Notes: generated by a model from the sequence alone, not told the origin. 35,679 nucleotides of DNA from Chitinophagaceae bacterium (GCA_030053935.1 JASGCU010000015.1:1-35679), one strand, 5' to 3'; shown: positions 24,986 to 33,637, numbered from the stretch's first letter. Translations and numbers: made by a program.

Positions 24986-25070
24986 GCAAGAGAACCTCTA
25001 AAACCTTGATTAGTAAATGGATTCAATACATTATTAATGATGAATATATTGTGTTTTTGTATATAATAGA
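24986..25070 (+). repeat. Dispersed repeat, copy B (behind TMTC-like gene)
   Basis: About 85 bp beginning GCAAGAGAACCTCTAAAACC align with copy A at 19795-19878. As in copy A it starts after a 5-nt spacer behind a plus-strand stop codon. The right terminal inverted part of copy A (TAGAGGGGTTCT) is not preserved. The internal weak stem and following GTGTTTTT are kept, which suggests function at RNA level, for example in termination or 3'-end processing. Confidence 0.75.
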
Positions 25071-25146
25071 TAAAAATATTAATTATTCACTATTTTAGCA
25101 AAAGACAATACATTTGAGATAGTCGCAAAACTAAATTAAAAAGTCC

Positions 25147-25168
25147 GTTCATTTCTATCAAAATGAAC
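25147..25168. repeat. 8-bp stem-loop upstream of DUF5606
   Basis: GTTCATTT (25147-25154) pairs with AAATGAAC (25161-25168) around a 6-nt loop. Read on the minus strand a GGAC then a T run follows, like an intrinsic terminator, but no minus-strand gene leads into it. It may instead lie in the leader of the DUF5606 operon, about 110 nt before the start. Confidence 0.4.
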
Positions 25169-25277
25169 CATTATATAAAATAAAAATACAATGAACCTCA
25201 ATACCATAGCAGAATAAAATATTCCTTTTTACGTTTTTAATTCGCAACACCTCCATTCATAACTAAACAAAAATAAT

Positions 25278-25718
25278 ATGGATTTAACAAAAATAGTAGT
25301 AGCAGAGGGACAGTCGGGATTGTATAGATTTATAAATCAAAATAAATCGGGAAGTATTTTAGAAACATTAGATGGCACAGAAAAGAAAATAGTGGTCAGA
25401 AATGGCTATAAAGTTTCTTCATTAGAAGAAATACAAGTTTTTTTAGAGACAGAAAAACAAACTATCCTTTTAAAAGAAATATTTCTCATTCTTTACGAAA
25501 AGTATAAAAAAGAACTTCCTTTACCCAGGAAATCATCGGATAAAGAATTAAAACTTTTTTTTGAAGAGTTTTTACCTGAATATGATAAAGAAAGAGTGAG
25601 TTTGAGAGATATGAAAAAAATAGTCAATTGGTATAGAATCCTGTCAGAATATGCTCCTGAATTATTTGTAGAACCAAAAAATCAGAAGGAAGAAAACACA
25701 AAGAATGAATCGAAATGA
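25278..25718 (+). CDS. DUF5606 family protein
   Basis: This 146-residue protein matches DUF5606, a small cytoplasmic Bacteroidota family. The N-terminal 60 residues (DLTKIVVAEGQSGLYRFINQ, then SILETLDGTEKKIVV) form the conserved beta-rich part, and the C-terminal half is helical and charged, with FFEEFLPEYDKERVSLRDMKKIVNWY. No signal peptide or catalytic motif is seen. Its stop overlaps the start of the FAD/Fe-S gene by 4 bp, so the two are coupled. Members often lie near peptide deformylase or Holliday junction resolvase genes in related genomes (recalled context); neither is present here. Function unknown. Confidence 0.8.
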   Translation: MDLTKIVVAEGQSGLYRFINQNKSGSILETLDGTEKKIVVRNGYKVSSLEEIQVFLETEKQTILLKEIFLILYEKYKKELPLPRKSSDKELKLFFEEFLPEYDKERVSLRDMKKIVNWYRILSEYAPELFVEPKNQKEENTKNESK

Positions 25719-28681
25719 ATCTGAAAGCATTACAAGCATCTTTTGAAGGAGAAGTTTACTTTGATGGAGCGTGGCGGCATATCTATGCTACCGATGCATC
25801 TGCCTACCGAGAAGTTCCTCTTGCAGTAGCGGTCCCAAAAACAGAAAATGACTTAAAACGACTCATTGCTTTTGCTGATGAGCATACAACTTCTCTTATT
25901 CCGAGGTCTGGTGGAACATCCCTGGCAGGACAAGTAGTAGGAGGAGGTATTGTAGTAGATATATCTCGACATTTTACCAATATAGTAGAAATAAATCCCA
26001 AAGAACATTGGGTGAAAGTGCAGCCCGGTATTGTGCGAGATGACCTCAATAAACATCTTGCTCCATACAATCTTTTTTTTGCTCCCGAAACTGCTACTGC
26101 AAACCGAGCTACCATAGGCGGAATGATAGGAAATAACTCCTGCGGCTCTAATTCTATTGTATATGGAAGCACGAGAGAGCATCTTTTAGAGGCAACAGTC
26201 CTACTGAGCGATGGAAGTAGTGTTATTTTTTCTCCCCAAAACGAACAAATGCTCTCCCATAAAAAAAAACTCAACACATTAGAAGGAAAAATCTATAACA
26301 CTGTTCTCGATATTCTCAATAATAATGAAAATAAAAAAGAAATAGAAAAAGAATTTCCCGATCCTATCATTCCACGTAGAAACACAGGATATGCAATAGA
26401 TATGCTCCTGCGTATGAAGCCGTTCTCCCCATCAGAAAATAATTTTAATCTTTGTTCACTGTTAGCAGGTTCTGAAGGAACCTTAGCTATTGTAACCGAA
26501 GTAAAACTGAATCTGATGCCCATACCATCTCCCCATAAAGCATTAGTATGTATCCACTGCAAAAGCATACAAGAAAGTTTACGAGCAAACCTCATAGCAC
26601 TCAAGTATAAACCTACCGCCAGCGAACTCATAGATAATTATATACTCCAATGTACTAAAAATAATAGAGAACACCAACACAATAGATTTTTTATACAAGG
26701 AGACCCCGAAGGACTTTTAGTAGTAGAAATTACCCAAGAAAGTATGACCGAAACAGAAAAAAACTGCCAAGCACTCATACAAGAATTACAATCTTTAGAA
26801 ATTGGACATTATTATCCCATTTTACAGGGCAATGATATGGTAAAGGTTTGGAACCTGAGAAAGGCAGGTTTAGGGCTTTTAGGTAATATTGTCGGAGATA
26901 CGAAACCTGTTTGTGTGATAGAAGATACTGCGGTAAATGTTCAAGAACTACCTCAGTATATCCAAGAATTTGACCAAATTTTACTACGATACGGTCTCAA
27001 AAGTGTATATTATGCTCACGCAGGAACGGGAGAACTCCACTTACGCCCTGTTCTAAACCTCAAAACAAAAGAAGGACAAAAAATGTTCCGAATCATTGCC
27101 CAAGAAATCGCCTCTCTTGTGAAAAAATACAAAGGTTCCCTCAGCGGAGAACACGGAGATGGAAGACTCAGAGGCGAATTCATACCTCTCATCATTGGAA
27201 AAAAAAATTACTCTTTACTAGAAACCATAAAAGATACTTTTGACCCAAAAAACATATTAAACCCCGGAAAGATAGTCCGAACTCCCCGAATGGATACTTC
27301 TTTAAGATATACTCCCGAGCAAATAACAAAAAAAATAGAAACCCTCTTGGACTTTGAATCTACCCTCGGTATTGTCCGAGCAACCGAACAATGCAACGGA
27401 GCAGGGGATTGTAGAAAAACACACCTCAGCGGAGGAACTATGTGCCCCTCTTATATGGCAACAAAAAACGAAAAAGATACTACCCGAGCGCGTGCTAATA
27501 TACTACGAGAAATGCTTACCCATTCTCATAAACAAAATCCATTTGACCATAAAGAAATAAAAGAAATTATGGATTTATGCCTTTCCTGCAAAGGATGTAA
27601 ATCAGAATGCTCCTCCAATGTAGATATAGCAAAGATGAAAGCAGAATTTTTATATCAATACCAAAAAGAAAATGGTATTTCCTTGAGAAATAGAATATTT
27701 GCATCTTTCTCCACTCTTTATGCCTTTGCTTCTTATATCCCTTCCATTGCTAATTTGTGTATCCAAAATACTATCACCAGCAACATTATTAAAAAAACTA
27801 TAGGAATTGCCCCGAAAAGAACGCTCCCTCTCCTTTCCCCCATAACCCTCCGAGAATGGTTTGAAAAAAAATTTATACCATCACAGAAAGAAATAAAAGG
27901 AACGGTCGTCTTATTTTGTGATGAATTTACAAATCTGAACGATGCAGAAATAGGAATAAAAACAATACAACTTTTAGATGCACTCGGATATAAAATAGAA
28001 ATGCCAAAAAACGTAGAATCAGGAAGAAGTCATCTCTCAAAAGGAATGCTCAACAAGGCGAAAAAACTCGCAGAAACAAATATACATATATTATCAGAAA
28101 AAATAAGCGAAACAAAACCACTTATAGGAATAGAACCTTCTTGCATCCTCTCTTTTAGAGACGAATATATTGACATAACAAAAGGAACACTCAAAGAAAA
28201 AGCAAAAAAAATAGCACAACATACATTTTTATTAGATGAATTTTTCGCAAGAGAGATAGAAAAAAACAATATTAAAAGTGAACAATTCTCCGATGAAAAA
28301 AAACGAATCCGAATACATGGACACTGCCACCAAAAAGCACTCTCCTCCCTTACCCATACGAAAAAAATGCTTTCTCTCTTGAAACACTCTGAAATACTTC
28401 TTATTCCATCCGGATGTTGTGGTATGGCAGGGTCCTTTGGCTATGAAAAAGAACATTATAATATATCCCAACAAATAGGCGAATTGGTGCTTTTCCCCAC
28501 CATAAGAAATGAAAAAACAGAAACTATCATCTGCGCAAGCGGAACCAGCTGCCGCCATCAGATATACGATGCAACCAACAAAAAATCCCTACATCCCATA
28601 GAAATATTATGGGACGCTCTCTTGTCAAAAAACAACCCCTTCCCAAATGATAATATCCAGCATTCAAAATCCAAAAATTAA
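25715..28681 (+). CDS. FAD-linked oxidase / Fe-S fusion dehydrogenase (GlcD-GlcF type)
   Basis: This 988-residue protein fuses a FAD-binding PCMH oxidase to an Fe-S heterodisulfide-reductase-like part. The FAD domain (about 30-190) has IPRSGGTSLAGQ and IGGMIGNNSCGSNS. The FAD-oxidase C-terminal domain (about 270-525) includes YYAHAGTGELHLRP and SGEHGDGRLRGEF. Two cluster motifs follow, CNGAGDC...MCPSY and CLSCKGCKSECSSNVD (about 560-650). The C-terminal cysteine-rich CCG domain reads IPSGCCGMAGSFGYE. Such proteins (YdiJ-like) oxidise D-2-hydroxyacids such as D-lactate or D-2-hydroxyglutarate and pass electrons to the respiratory chain. Substrate is not determined. It overlaps DUF5606 by 4 bp and the TrmH gene by 35 bp. 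Confidence 0.9.
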   Translation: MNLKALQASFEGEVYFDGAWRHIYATDASAYREVPLAVAVPKTENDLKRLIAFADEHTTSLIPRSGGTSLAGQVVGGGIVVDISRHFTNIVEINPKEHWVKVQPGIVRDDLNKHLAPYNLFFAPETATANRATIGGMIGNNSCGSNSIVYGSTREHLLEATVLLSDGSSVIFSPQNEQMLSHKKKLNTLEGKIYNTVLDILNNNENKKEIEKEFPDPIIPRRNTGYAIDMLLRMKPFSPSENNFNLCSLLAGSEGTLAIVTEVKLNLMPIPSPHKALVCIHCKSIQESLRANLIALKYKPTASELIDNYILQCTKNNREHQHNRFFIQGDPEGLLVVEITQESMTETEKNCQALIQELQSLEIGHYYPILQGNDMVKVWNLRKAGLGLLGNIVGDTKPVCVIEDTAVNVQELPQYIQEFDQILLRYGLKSVYYAHAGTGELHLRPVLNLKTKEGQKMFRIIAQEIASLVKKYKGSLSGEHGDGRLRGEFIPLIIGKKNYSLLETIKDTFDPKNILNPGKIVRTPRMDTSLRYTPEQITKKIETLLDFESTLGIVRATEQCNGAGDCRKTHLSGGTMCPSYMATKNEKDTTRARANILREMLTHSHKQNPFDHKEIKEIMDLCLSCKGCKSECSSNVDIAKMKAEFLYQYQKENGISLRNRIFASFSTLYAFASYIPSIANLCIQNTITSNIIKKTIGIAPKRTLPLLSPITLREWFEKKFIPSQKEIKGTVVLFCDEFTNLNDAEIGIKTIQLLDALGYKIEMPKNVESGRSHLSKGMLNKAKKLAETNIHILSEKISETKPLIGIEPSCILSFRDEYIDITKGTLKEKAKKIAQHTFLLDEFFAREIEKNNIKSEQFSDEKKRIRIHGHCHQKALSSLTHTKKMLSLLKHSEILLIPSGCCGMAGSFGYEKEHYNISQQIGELVLFPTIRNEKTETIICASGTSCRHQIYDATNKKSLHPIEILWDALLSKNNPFPNDNIQHSKSKN

Positions 28682-29441
28682 ATACTATAAAAACTTAGCA
28701 GAAAGTAAAGAAAGACGGAAAAACAAACATTTTATTGTAGAAGGAATCCGTGAAATATCTCTCGCTCTCAAAAAAAAATGGAAAATACACACCTTGTTCC
28801 TCTGTGAAGAAATTTATAAACCCGATGATTCTTACCCAATTACTATTCAAAATACACCTATTATATCCATAACCCCAACTGTTTTTGCCAAAATAGCATA
28901 CAGAGAAAACAGCCAAGGAGTCGCCGCTATATTTGAATATCCATCTTGGAATATTTCACATATACCCATTGCATCTAAAAAACTATTGTACCTCGTACTA
29001 GAAAATATAGAGAAACCAGGAAACATAGGCGCTCTCTTTAGAACGGCTGATGCGGCGGGAGTTGATGGTATTTTTATTTCAGATGAACAAACAGATATTT
29101 TGAATCCCAATGCCATCCGTTCCAGCATGGGATGCGTTTTTACGGTTCCATTTGTAATAGAATCTCAAAAAAAAATATATACTTTTTTAAAAGAAAAAAA
29201 TATCACCATCTTTACTACCGATTTAAAAGCGAATAATTTGTACACTCAATGTAACCTGAAAGAAAATATTGCCCTGGTTTTTGGATCAGAAGCAGAAGGA
29301 ATTTCTTCTTTTTGGAAAAAGAATGCTGACAAAACCATAAAAATACAAATGATGGGAGAAATAGATTCCCTCAACGTATCCGTTTCCGCTTCTATCATAA
29401 TATATGAAGCCCTGAGGCAAAGAAACTCCAATTATGTATGA
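28647..29441 (+). CDS. TrmH/SpoU family RNA 2'-O-methyltransferase
   Basis: This 264-residue SPOUT enzyme should methylate the ribose 2'-OH of rRNA or tRNA using S-adenosylmethionine. An N-terminal SpoU substrate-binding domain (about 1-95, with FIVEGIREISLAL) precedes the knotted catalytic domain. Motif 1 is ENIEKPGNIGALFRTADAAG, motif 2 ALVFGSEAEGIS and motif 3 SLNVSVSASIIIYEALRQ. The ATG at 28647 lies inside the end of the FAD/Fe-S gene, giving a 35-bp overlap in another frame; the start is supported by the typical N-terminus ISSIQNPKIKYY. Its stop overlaps the convergent PAP2 stop by 10 bp. RlmB or TrmH target specificity cannot be assigned. Confidence 0.9.
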   Translation: MIISSIQNPKIKYYKNLAESKERRKNKHFIVEGIREISLALKKKWKIHTLFLCEEIYKPDDSYPITIQNTPIISITPTVFAKIAYRENSQGVAAIFEYPSWNISHIPIASKKLLYLVLENIEKPGNIGALFRTADAAGVDGIFISDEQTDILNPNAIRSSMGCVFTVPFVIESQKKIYTFLKEKNITIFTTDLKANNLYTQCNLKENIALVFGSEAEGISSFWKKNADKTIKIQMMGEIDSLNVSVSASIIIYEALRQRNSNYV

Positions 29442-29983
29442 AAAGAAAAAATACGAGCAATAACCCACAAAATATATCCTATCAGAAACCCTATGAACCC
29501 TCCCACAATAACATCTAAAGGGTAATGAACCCCTATGTAGATGCGACTATAACTTACTAAAACAGCCCAAAAAAATAAGAAAATAAAAAGCCATTTCCAC
29601 TCCCTTAAAAAAAAGAAACAAATACTAAAAAAAACAAATGTATTTGCCGCATGCGAAGATGCAAAACCAAATCTTCCACCACAACCTCCTAACAAGTGTA
29701 TACCCGAAAATCCCTCATAACAAGGACGTAACCTTTCAAAAAACGGCTTCATAAAAGTAGATGTCACCTGGTCTGCACATAAAACCCCTATCACCACTAA
29801 TACCATTATTTTCCACATCCCTCCTCTTTTTTTTAAGAATATTATGAAAAATAAAACCAAATACATCGGAAGCCAAAACCATTTATGAGAAATCAAAACC
29901 ATATAAGGGTCTAACCAATCCCAATGTAAACCATTTAAAAAAAGAAACAACCTTTCGTCTATTTTTTTTAGTATACCTAACAT
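29432..29983 (-). CDS. PAP2 family phosphatase
   Basis: This 183-residue membrane protein has five or six transmembrane segments and all three PAP2 motifs: K-x6-RP (KPFFERLRP), the SSHAAN variant of PSGH with its catalytic His, and S-R-x5-H-x3-D (SRIYIGVHYPLD). Active-site residues are therefore intact. Likely substrates are undecaprenyl pyrophosphate or other lipid phosphates at the periplasmic face of the inner membrane. It begins 3 bp after the TatD stop, so the two are co-transcribed. The lipid substrate is not resolved. Confidence 0.9.
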   Translation of the reverse strand: MLGILKKIDERLFLFLNGLHWDWLDPYMVLISHKWFWLPMYLVLFFIIFLKKRGGMWKIMVLVVIGVLCADQVTSTFMKPFFERLRPCYEGFSGIHLLGGCGGRFGFASSHAANTFVFFSICFFFLREWKWLFIFLFFWAVLVSYSRIYIGVHYPLDVIVGGFIGFLIGYILWVIARIFSFHT

Positions 29984-29986
29984 ACA

Positions 29987-30754
29987 TTATTCACATTTTT
30001 GAAAAAGCACAGAAGCATTTTGTGTAGTAATACGGGCTACTTCTTCAACCGATAGGTGTAATATTTCAGAGAGTTTTTGAGCAATGATGGGGATAAAAGA
30101 TGGCTCATTTTTTTTGCCCCGATGAGGAACTGGGGCAAGATAAGGGGTATCTGTTTCTAATACTATATGCTCGGGAGAAATAAAAGGAAGTACGGATACG
30201 AGAGTACTGTTTTTAAAAGTGCAAAACCCTCCTATTCCCACAAAAAAACCCATATCTGTTATTCTTTTCGCCTGTTCTTTTGTGCCTGAAAAACAGTGAA
30301 ACACTCCCCGCAACTCTTTTGTTTTTATGGATTCTACTATATCTATAGTAAGGTCTACCGATTCCCTACAGTGTATTATGATAGGGATTTTACGGATTTT
30401 TGCCCACTCGCATTGGATGAGAAACGCTTCTTTTTGCTCTTCTATCCATTTTTTTTCCCAATACAGGTCAATACCTATTTCTCCAACTCCTACAAATTCT
30501 CTTGTGGAAAACCAGTTTTCTATTTCTTTGAGATTCTTTTCAAAATTGTGTTCCACAGAGCATGGGTGCAATCCCAGCAAAGGTAAGCACATTTTATAAG
30601 TATCAGCAATAGAAAGCATTTGCCTTACAGATGCCGTATCTATATTGGGCATATAAATACGTTCTATATTATTTTGAATACCCCTATTAATAACAGCTTC
30701 TACTTCTCCTGTCTCGTAATAATATATATGTGCATGTGTATCTATAAAGGTCAT
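29987..30754 (-). CDS. TatD family metal-dependent hydrolase
   Basis: This TatD-family DNase/hydrolase of about 255 residues has a TIM-barrel fold. The metal site residues are visible: FIDTHAHIY at the N-terminus (HxH), a Glu in GEIGIDLYW, IIHCRES, FHCFSG and ETDTPYLAP (final Asp). I start at the ATG at 30754, directly before the conserved FIDTHAH. An in-frame ATG at 30814 would add 20 hydrophobic residues with no family counterpart. Members act as cytoplasmic 3'-5' nucleases or D-aminoacyl-tRNA-related hydrolases. It is the first gene of a pair with PAP2. Confidence 0.9.
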   Translation of the reverse strand: MTFIDTHAHIYYYETGEVEAVINRGIQNNIERIYMPNIDTASVRQMLSIADTYKMCLPLLGLHPCSVEHNFEKNLKEIENWFSTREFVGVGEIGIDLYWEKKWIEEQKEAFLIQCEWAKIRKIPIIIHCRESVDLTIDIVESIKTKELRGVFHCFSGTKEQAKRITDMGFFVGIGGFCTFKNSTLVSVLPFISPEHIVLETDTPYLAPVPHRGKKNEPSFIPIIAQKLSEILHLSVEEVARITTQNASVLFQKCE

Positions 30755-30890
30755 AAGCAATTGTTCAAAAATAAGTTTTACAATAATAAGATAAAAATTC
30801 ACTCTTAATAACATTGAGAATAGTGAAATGCATTATTCATAAGTTCTCAAATCAGGTTATAAAAGAAGCCAATAGTTTCTTTTTTTACTC

Positions 30891-32240
30891 TCACCTCGCA
30901 CTCATAATTGCTAATATAATAATTATAACAGGGCATATATACTGTAAGAAAAAACGCCATACTCTGATATACGTTATACTTCTCCATATTTTTTTATCAA
31001 AAAAAGCACTCCCTTTCAGCAGTTCTTCTTTCAATATAGAATATTTTAGAAACCAACCTGTATAAATAGTAGTGGTAAAAACGACTATGAGGATAACTAT
31101 TGTTCCAAAAAATATATCCATTATGTCCATTACTCCCTGTTTTCCGAGAAATGATACTTGGGAGAGAACGGGATTTGCTCCGCAAGATAATGCGGCAGGG
31201 ATTCCGATGATAAATGCAGATATACCTACGAGCCAAGTGGCTTTTTTTCTGCTCCATTTCTTTTCATCAATAAACCAGGATCCCACTACTTCTACCATTG
31301 CGATAGTAGAGGTGATAGAGGCGATAAAGAGTAGTAAAAAAAATAAAAAAGCAATAAGCGTACCAAAAGGCATTTCGGGAAAAATCTTTGCCATCACTTC
31401 AAAAATAAGAGTAGGTCCTTGATTGGGTGATTCTCCAAAAGAAAACACAGCGGGAAATATCATAAGTCCAGCTAAAAATGCTACCGAAGTATCCATTATT
31501 CCTACCAAGACGCTTGCTGTCACAATACTTTGATTTTTGGGAAGATAAGATCCATACGTTATAATAATTCCCCATCCAATTCCTAAAGAAAAAAACGCCT
31601 GCGTAAGGGCTTTGATAAAAACCATGGCGTTTATTTTAGAAAAATCAGGGACGAGGTAATACTTGATACCTTCCATTGCGTTAGGAAGTGTGACACTTCT
31701 CACAATAATAATAATCAAAATAAGGAAGAGCATAGGCATCATTATTTTATTTGCTTTTTCTATCCCCCCCGATACGCCTCCTAGTACAATACCTATAGTT
31801 ATGAGCATAGCCATAGCAAAGAGAGGTAAAACATACGTACTATTTGCGATGAATTCTTTGAATACAAATGAACTGGGAGAAAAAGAGAGAAAGGTATAAC
31901 CTAATGTCCATCCTGCTATTACTGTATAATAACTTAAGATGAAAAAACTTACCGCAAGGGCTAAAACTCCTCCAAAAAATTGAAAAAAACGGTTTGCTCC
32001 TGTAGATCGAAAAGCACCAATGGTGTTTCTATTATGGATTCTGCCTAAAAGCATTTCATTTATGAGCAAAGGAACCCCAATAAAAAGCACACATAATAAG
32101 TAAAGAAGCACGAAAGCTGCTCCTCCATTCTCGCCCGTTAGGTAAGGGAAACGCCAAATATTCCCTAAACCTACCGCCGAACCCGCCGCCGCCATTATAA
32201 ACCCGAACTTACTCTTCCATAATTCTCTTGTTGCTTGCAT
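30891..32240 (-). CDS. Sodium-dependent transporter (NSS/SNF family)
   Basis: This 449-residue inner-membrane protein has about eleven transmembrane helices. The TM1 signature reads KSKFGFIMAAAGSAVGLGNIWRFPYLTGENGG in part, with the unwound G-x-G-N-x-W-R-F-P substrate and Na-binding region intact. Bacterial members such as TnaT, MhsT and LeuT import amino acids with Na; the 11-12 TM architecture is typical. The substrate cannot be read from the sequence. It lies 16 bp downstream of the conserved hypothetical gene and may be co-transcribed with it. Downstream, 136 bp separate it from TatD. Confidence 0.92.
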   Translation of the reverse strand: MQATRELWKSKFGFIMAAAGSAVGLGNIWRFPYLTGENGGAAFVLLYLLCVLFIGVPLLINEMLLGRIHNRNTIGAFRSTGANRFFQFFGGVLALAVSFFILSYYTVIAGWTLGYTFLSFSPSSFVFKEFIANSTYVLPLFAMAMLITIGIVLGGVSGGIEKANKIMMPMLFLILIIIIVRSVTLPNAMEGIKYYLVPDFSKINAMVFIKALTQAFFSLGIGWGIIITYGSYLPKNQSIVTASVLVGIMDTSVAFLAGLMIFPAVFSFGESPNQGPTLIFEVMAKIFPEMPFGTLIAFLFFLLLFIASITSTIAMVEVVGSWFIDEKKWSRKKATWLVGISAFIIGIPAALSCGANPVLSQVSFLGKQGVMDIMDIFFGTIVILIVVFTTTIYTGWFLKYSILKEELLKGSAFFDKKIWRSITYIRVWRFFLQYICPVIIIILAIMSAR

Positions 32241-32256
32241 ATACTTGTTTTTATTT

Positions 32257-33327
32257 TTATAAAAATTTTTTACATAATATTTTCAAAAATTCTTTTACTT
32301 CTTCGCTTTTGGTATCCCAATTATATTTTTTTCCATAATAGCCTAAAATATAATTTGCGGATTCTTCAAAAGAATGTATGTTTATGTTCTCAATAGAATC
32401 CGTTGCTTCTTTGTATGCGGCTTCATTGTTTTGAAATAAAGTATAGATAAATCTATATCTCTGGTAAAAAGGGAGGGATTGAAATACATTTTGATTTTGT
32501 GTCTTTTGGAGTGTATCAGATAAAGTTTCTATGGGTTTAGAAATACTTTGATACAAAGGAGTATGGGTATTTTCAGCAAACTTTTGGTTGATAGAGGTCT
32601 CTTCCATATCTTTTTCTGATAAAAATGATTCTTTATTCGTCCATTTAGGTTGGTTGTTTTCTTTTTCGGGTTGCTCTTCGGAGTAAGAAAAAGGAATATT
32701 TGGTGTGTGTATTTTTTTAATGGGCATAATAGTATGAAATTCTTCTATATGTTTTCCGGCAGCCAAGGGTGGTATGTGTTTCTTTACGTGCAGTATAATT
32801 TTTTTAAATATTCCTTTTTCTCTTTCGGGTGAAGGGATATTATGCATCTGTAATTGTATTTCCGAAAAAAAATCAGGATAGATCTTTATATATTTTTGTA
32901 AAAAAGAAAGTTTTTCATCTGTTATTATGGAAGTATGAGCAAAAAATGCTTGCTCTATAAAAAATTCCGGATTGGTGATATAGAAAAGAGTTTGCTCTGT
33001 GGCTTTTAATAAGAGGGGTTCAAAAGTAGATTGTTTTATACAAATATGCTGAGACAGAATGTTCATAAAATTCTCTAAAGCTTCTGCTACAATGGGATTG
33101 GTATAATCAAAATAAGGGTTTTCGTTTTGTATTTGCTGAGTACTGTGTATCCATTCTTGGTGTATGTTTTGTAAGATAAAATAATTTACTTGTTTTATGG
33201 GGCAGAGTGAAAGGATTTCATTTCCCGTGATGGATTGTTTTTTTTCAAAAAAAGAAACACTTATCTTTTGAGAGAATCTTTGAGCGTATTTGAGAATATC
33301 TTCGTGGCTGAGGGTATAATTTGTCAT
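32257..33327 (-). CDS. Conserved hypothetical protein (Cytophagales-type)
   Basis: This 356-residue soluble protein has no signal peptide. A helical N-terminal domain (about 1-175; ILKYAQRFSQKISVSFFEKK, then GNEILSLCPIKQVNYFIL) is followed by a low-complexity hydrophilic linker (about 195-270). A compact C-terminal domain (about 275-356) contains LPFYQRYRFIYTLFQNNEAAY and the charged GKKYNWDTKSEEVKEFLKIL. I recall the two-domain arrangement from Bacteroidota hypothetical proteins but no function is known. The linker and terminal domain suggest a scaffold or interaction protein. It precedes the sodium symporter by 16 bp. Upstream sequence carries a 20-bp tandem repeat. Confidence 0.7.
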   Translation of the reverse strand: MTNYTLSHEDILKYAQRFSQKISVSFFEKKQSITGNEILSLCPIKQVNYFILQNIHQEWIHSTQQIQNENPYFDYTNPIVAEALENFMNILSQHICIKQSTFEPLLLKATEQTLFYITNPEFFIEQAFFAHTSIITDEKLSFLQKYIKIYPDFFSEIQLQMHNIPSPEREKGIFKKIILHVKKHIPPLAAGKHIEEFHTIMPIKKIHTPNIPFSYSEEQPEKENNQPKWTNKESFLSEKDMEETSINQKFAENTHTPLYQSISKPIETLSDTLQKTQNQNVFQSLPFYQRYRFIYTLFQNNEAAYKEATDSIENINIHSFEESANYILGYYGKKYNWDTKSEEVKEFLKILCKKFL

Positions 33328-33390
33328 ATTATGAAAGATGTGTATATTGAAAAGTATTTTTGCAAAGAGAAATATTTTTTTACTATTATA

Positions 33391-33430
33391 CTCTTTTTGA
33401 AAAAATACTTCTCTTTTTGAAAGGTACTTT
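33391..33430. repeat. 20-bp tandem repeat, two units
   Basis: CTCTTTTTGAAAAAATACTT (33391-33410) is followed directly by CTCTTTTTGAAAGGTACTTT (33411-33430), with 17 of 20 positions equal. A third partial TACTTGTTTTGAGAG follows. It lies 64-103 nt upstream of the hypothetical gene start at 33327, in promoter position. Confidence 0.55.
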
Positions 33431-33514
33431 ATGAGAAATACTTGTTTTGAGAGTGTTAAAGAGAGGTAGATAGGAATATTTTTTGATTTTCGTTATTAAA
33501 GTATACTTTTATTT

Positions 33515-33611
33515 ACTCCCATTACGCAAAAATATAATACAATTTCACTCCTCTCCATTCTAAAAAATGTTACAATACACTTTTTGAAGATATTGTTTGC
33601 GTAATGGGAGT
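33515..33611. mobile_element. MITE-like unit with perfect 16-bp inverted ends
   Basis: ACTCCCATTACGCAAA (33515-33530) and its exact reverse complement (33596-33611) flank a 65-bp A+T-rich interior without coding sequence. A perfect 16-bp inverted repeat at this spacing is unlikely by chance. It could be a miniature transposable element or a long-stem structured RNA. No clear target-site duplication is visible because both flanks are T-rich. Confidence 0.5.
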
Positions 33612-33620
33612 TTTTGTTTC

Positions 33621-33637
33621 GGTGCTCCGCACCTTTT
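33621..33637 (+). terminator. Terminator-like hairpin
   Basis: GGTGC (33621-33625) pairs with GCACC (33629-33633) around TCC and is followed by TTTT on the plus strand. No annotated plus-strand gene precedes it, so if functional it would end an unrecognised plus-strand transcript arising within the preceding 97-bp unit or its flanks. Confidence 0.45.

Noticed and set aside
26293-26631. 112-codon minus-strand reading frame inside the FAD/Fe-S gene
   Set aside because: It is antisense to a well-supported enzyme frame and lacks family features.
30755-30814. N-terminal extension of the TatD gene from an upstream ATG
   Set aside because: The extra 20 residues precede the conserved FIDTHAHIY start of the family and have no counterpart, so the ATG at 30754 is preferred.
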